This document shows positions 13,413-15,538 of a stretch of DNA of 15,538 nt, piece by piece. The number at the start of each line of letters is the position of its first letter. The stretch's first letter is position 1. The DNA is from an uncultured Verrucomicrobiota bacterium (GTDB lineage: Bacteria > Verrucomicrobiota > Verrucomicrobiae > Opitutales > Opitutaceae). The stretch is taken from contig CAMLQS010000095.1 of the NCBI GenBank assembly GCA_946482165.1, positions 1-15,538 on the forward strand, written 5' to 3'. A program made the translations under genes and the position numbers. The notes under the pieces are model-generated. The model had not been told where the DNA came from, did not search any database, and saw only the letters and a list, made by a program, of their open reading frames with translations.

Positions 13413-13444
13413 TTTAACCGCGGATTGCGCGGACGGGCGCGGAT
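13413..13444. repeat. CGGAT dispersed repeat, partial copy 3, upstream of ada-alkA
   Basis: Starts TTTAACCGCGGAT (13413-13425), identical to the left end of copy 2 at 11795, with CGGA cores at 13421, 13430 and 13440, again spaced 9 and 10. The right terminus expected from copy 2 is missing or decayed: only GCGAAATC-like text follows at about 13448-13455. It appears truncated before a different repeat block. Confidence 0.55.
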
Positions 13445-13463
13445 ACGGCGAAATCGGATTTTT

Positions 13464-13552
13464 GACGCGAAGACGCGAAGGACAAACCGGAGGACGCGAA
13501 GAAAAAGGCGGGGGCGCCGCCCGCCTCTGCGACCTTGCCTGTTTCTTCGCGT
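13464..13552. repeat. GACGCGAA repeat block with inverted arms
   Basis: GACGCGAA occurs in tandem (13464-13471, 13472-13479) and again at 13493-13500. The arm ACGCGAAGAAAAAGGC (13494-13509) pairs with GCCTGTTTCTTCGCGT (13537-13552), 15 of 16. Inside is a second stem AGGCGGG (13506-13512) with CCCGCCT (13520-13526), which partly shares the outer arm, so only one of the two folds fully. The block lies in the 277-bp gap between gcvP and ada-alkA. No ORF of gene-like composition is seen in the gap. The promoter for ada-alkA is presumably at its left end but not visible. Confidence 0.5.
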
Positions 13553-13576
13553 ATGGACGCCAAACGACTCTGAAGC

Positions 13577-13596
13577 GGACGCCGGGGACGGCGTCC
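13577..13596. terminator. Hairpin just downstream of gcvP
   Basis: GGACGCCG (13577-13584) pairs perfectly with CGGCGTCC (13589-13596) around GGGA, 8 bp. It begins 9 bases after the gcvP stop, so it may end the transcript. A T-run (TTTT) lies before the hairpin in the direction of transcription, not after it, so a canonical intrinsic terminator is not shown. The left arm and loop region (13575-13591) resembles positions 3-18 at the left edge with one G inserted, suggesting a dispersed repeat. Confidence 0.5.
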
Positions 13597-13604
13597 CTCC
13601 AAAA

Positions 13605-15538
<1,934 letters not shown>

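Overview
The window is very GC-rich (third codon positions are almost all G or C) and codes densely. Gene content and repeat style suggest a Verrucomicrobiota bacterium, most likely near Opitutaceae. This is inferred from remembered gene neighbourhoods and intergenic repeat types, not from a search. Pointers are the NfeD/FloA operon followed by a DUF2007 gene, an ABC1/UbiB kinase beside a phasin-like gene, and gaps filled with short palindromes, heptamer arrays and CGGAT-type dispersed repeats. I see no rRNA, tRNA, CRISPR array, transposase or prophage gene.

Layout: positions 67-5708 hold six leftward genes, in transcription order aldose-1-epimerase family protein, TatA, a DUF4199 membrane protein, an MFS exporter, a phasin-like protein and an AarF/UbiB-family kinase. 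Positions 5811-11209 hold six rightward genes: long NfeD (ClpP-like protease plus OB fold), short NfeD, flotillin-like FloA, a DUF2007 protein, an unrecognised protein with one membrane helix and a coiled coil, and HisC. Positions 11286-15538 are leftward again: Ogt-type O6-methylguanine-DNA methyltransferase, an Ada-AlkA fusion, and the C-terminal two thirds of glycine decarboxylase GcvP, which runs off the right edge.

Functional themes: NfeD-NfeD-FloA is a membrane microdomain module, and the two genes after it are plausible accessories. Ogt and Ada-AlkA together make a split alkylation response: the Ada part has the phosphotriester-sensing zinc domain and AraC-type DNA-binding region, AlkA removes methylated bases, and the O6-methylguanine activity is on a separate polypeptide. 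Phasin plus UbiB kinase suggests lipid or quinone biology. MFS, TatA and epimerase look like housekeeping.

Intergenic DNA is unusually structured. The phasin-like gene is bracketed in mirror order by hairpins (inside) and heptamer tandem arrays (outside). A long imperfect palindrome follows floA. Three copies of a repeat with CGGA cores spaced 9 and 10 nt mark the boundaries of the two DNA-repair genes. Most genes lack a recognisable Shine-Dalgarno sequence. I found no clearly new multi-gene system; the best leads are the FloA-linked genes and the repeat architecture.
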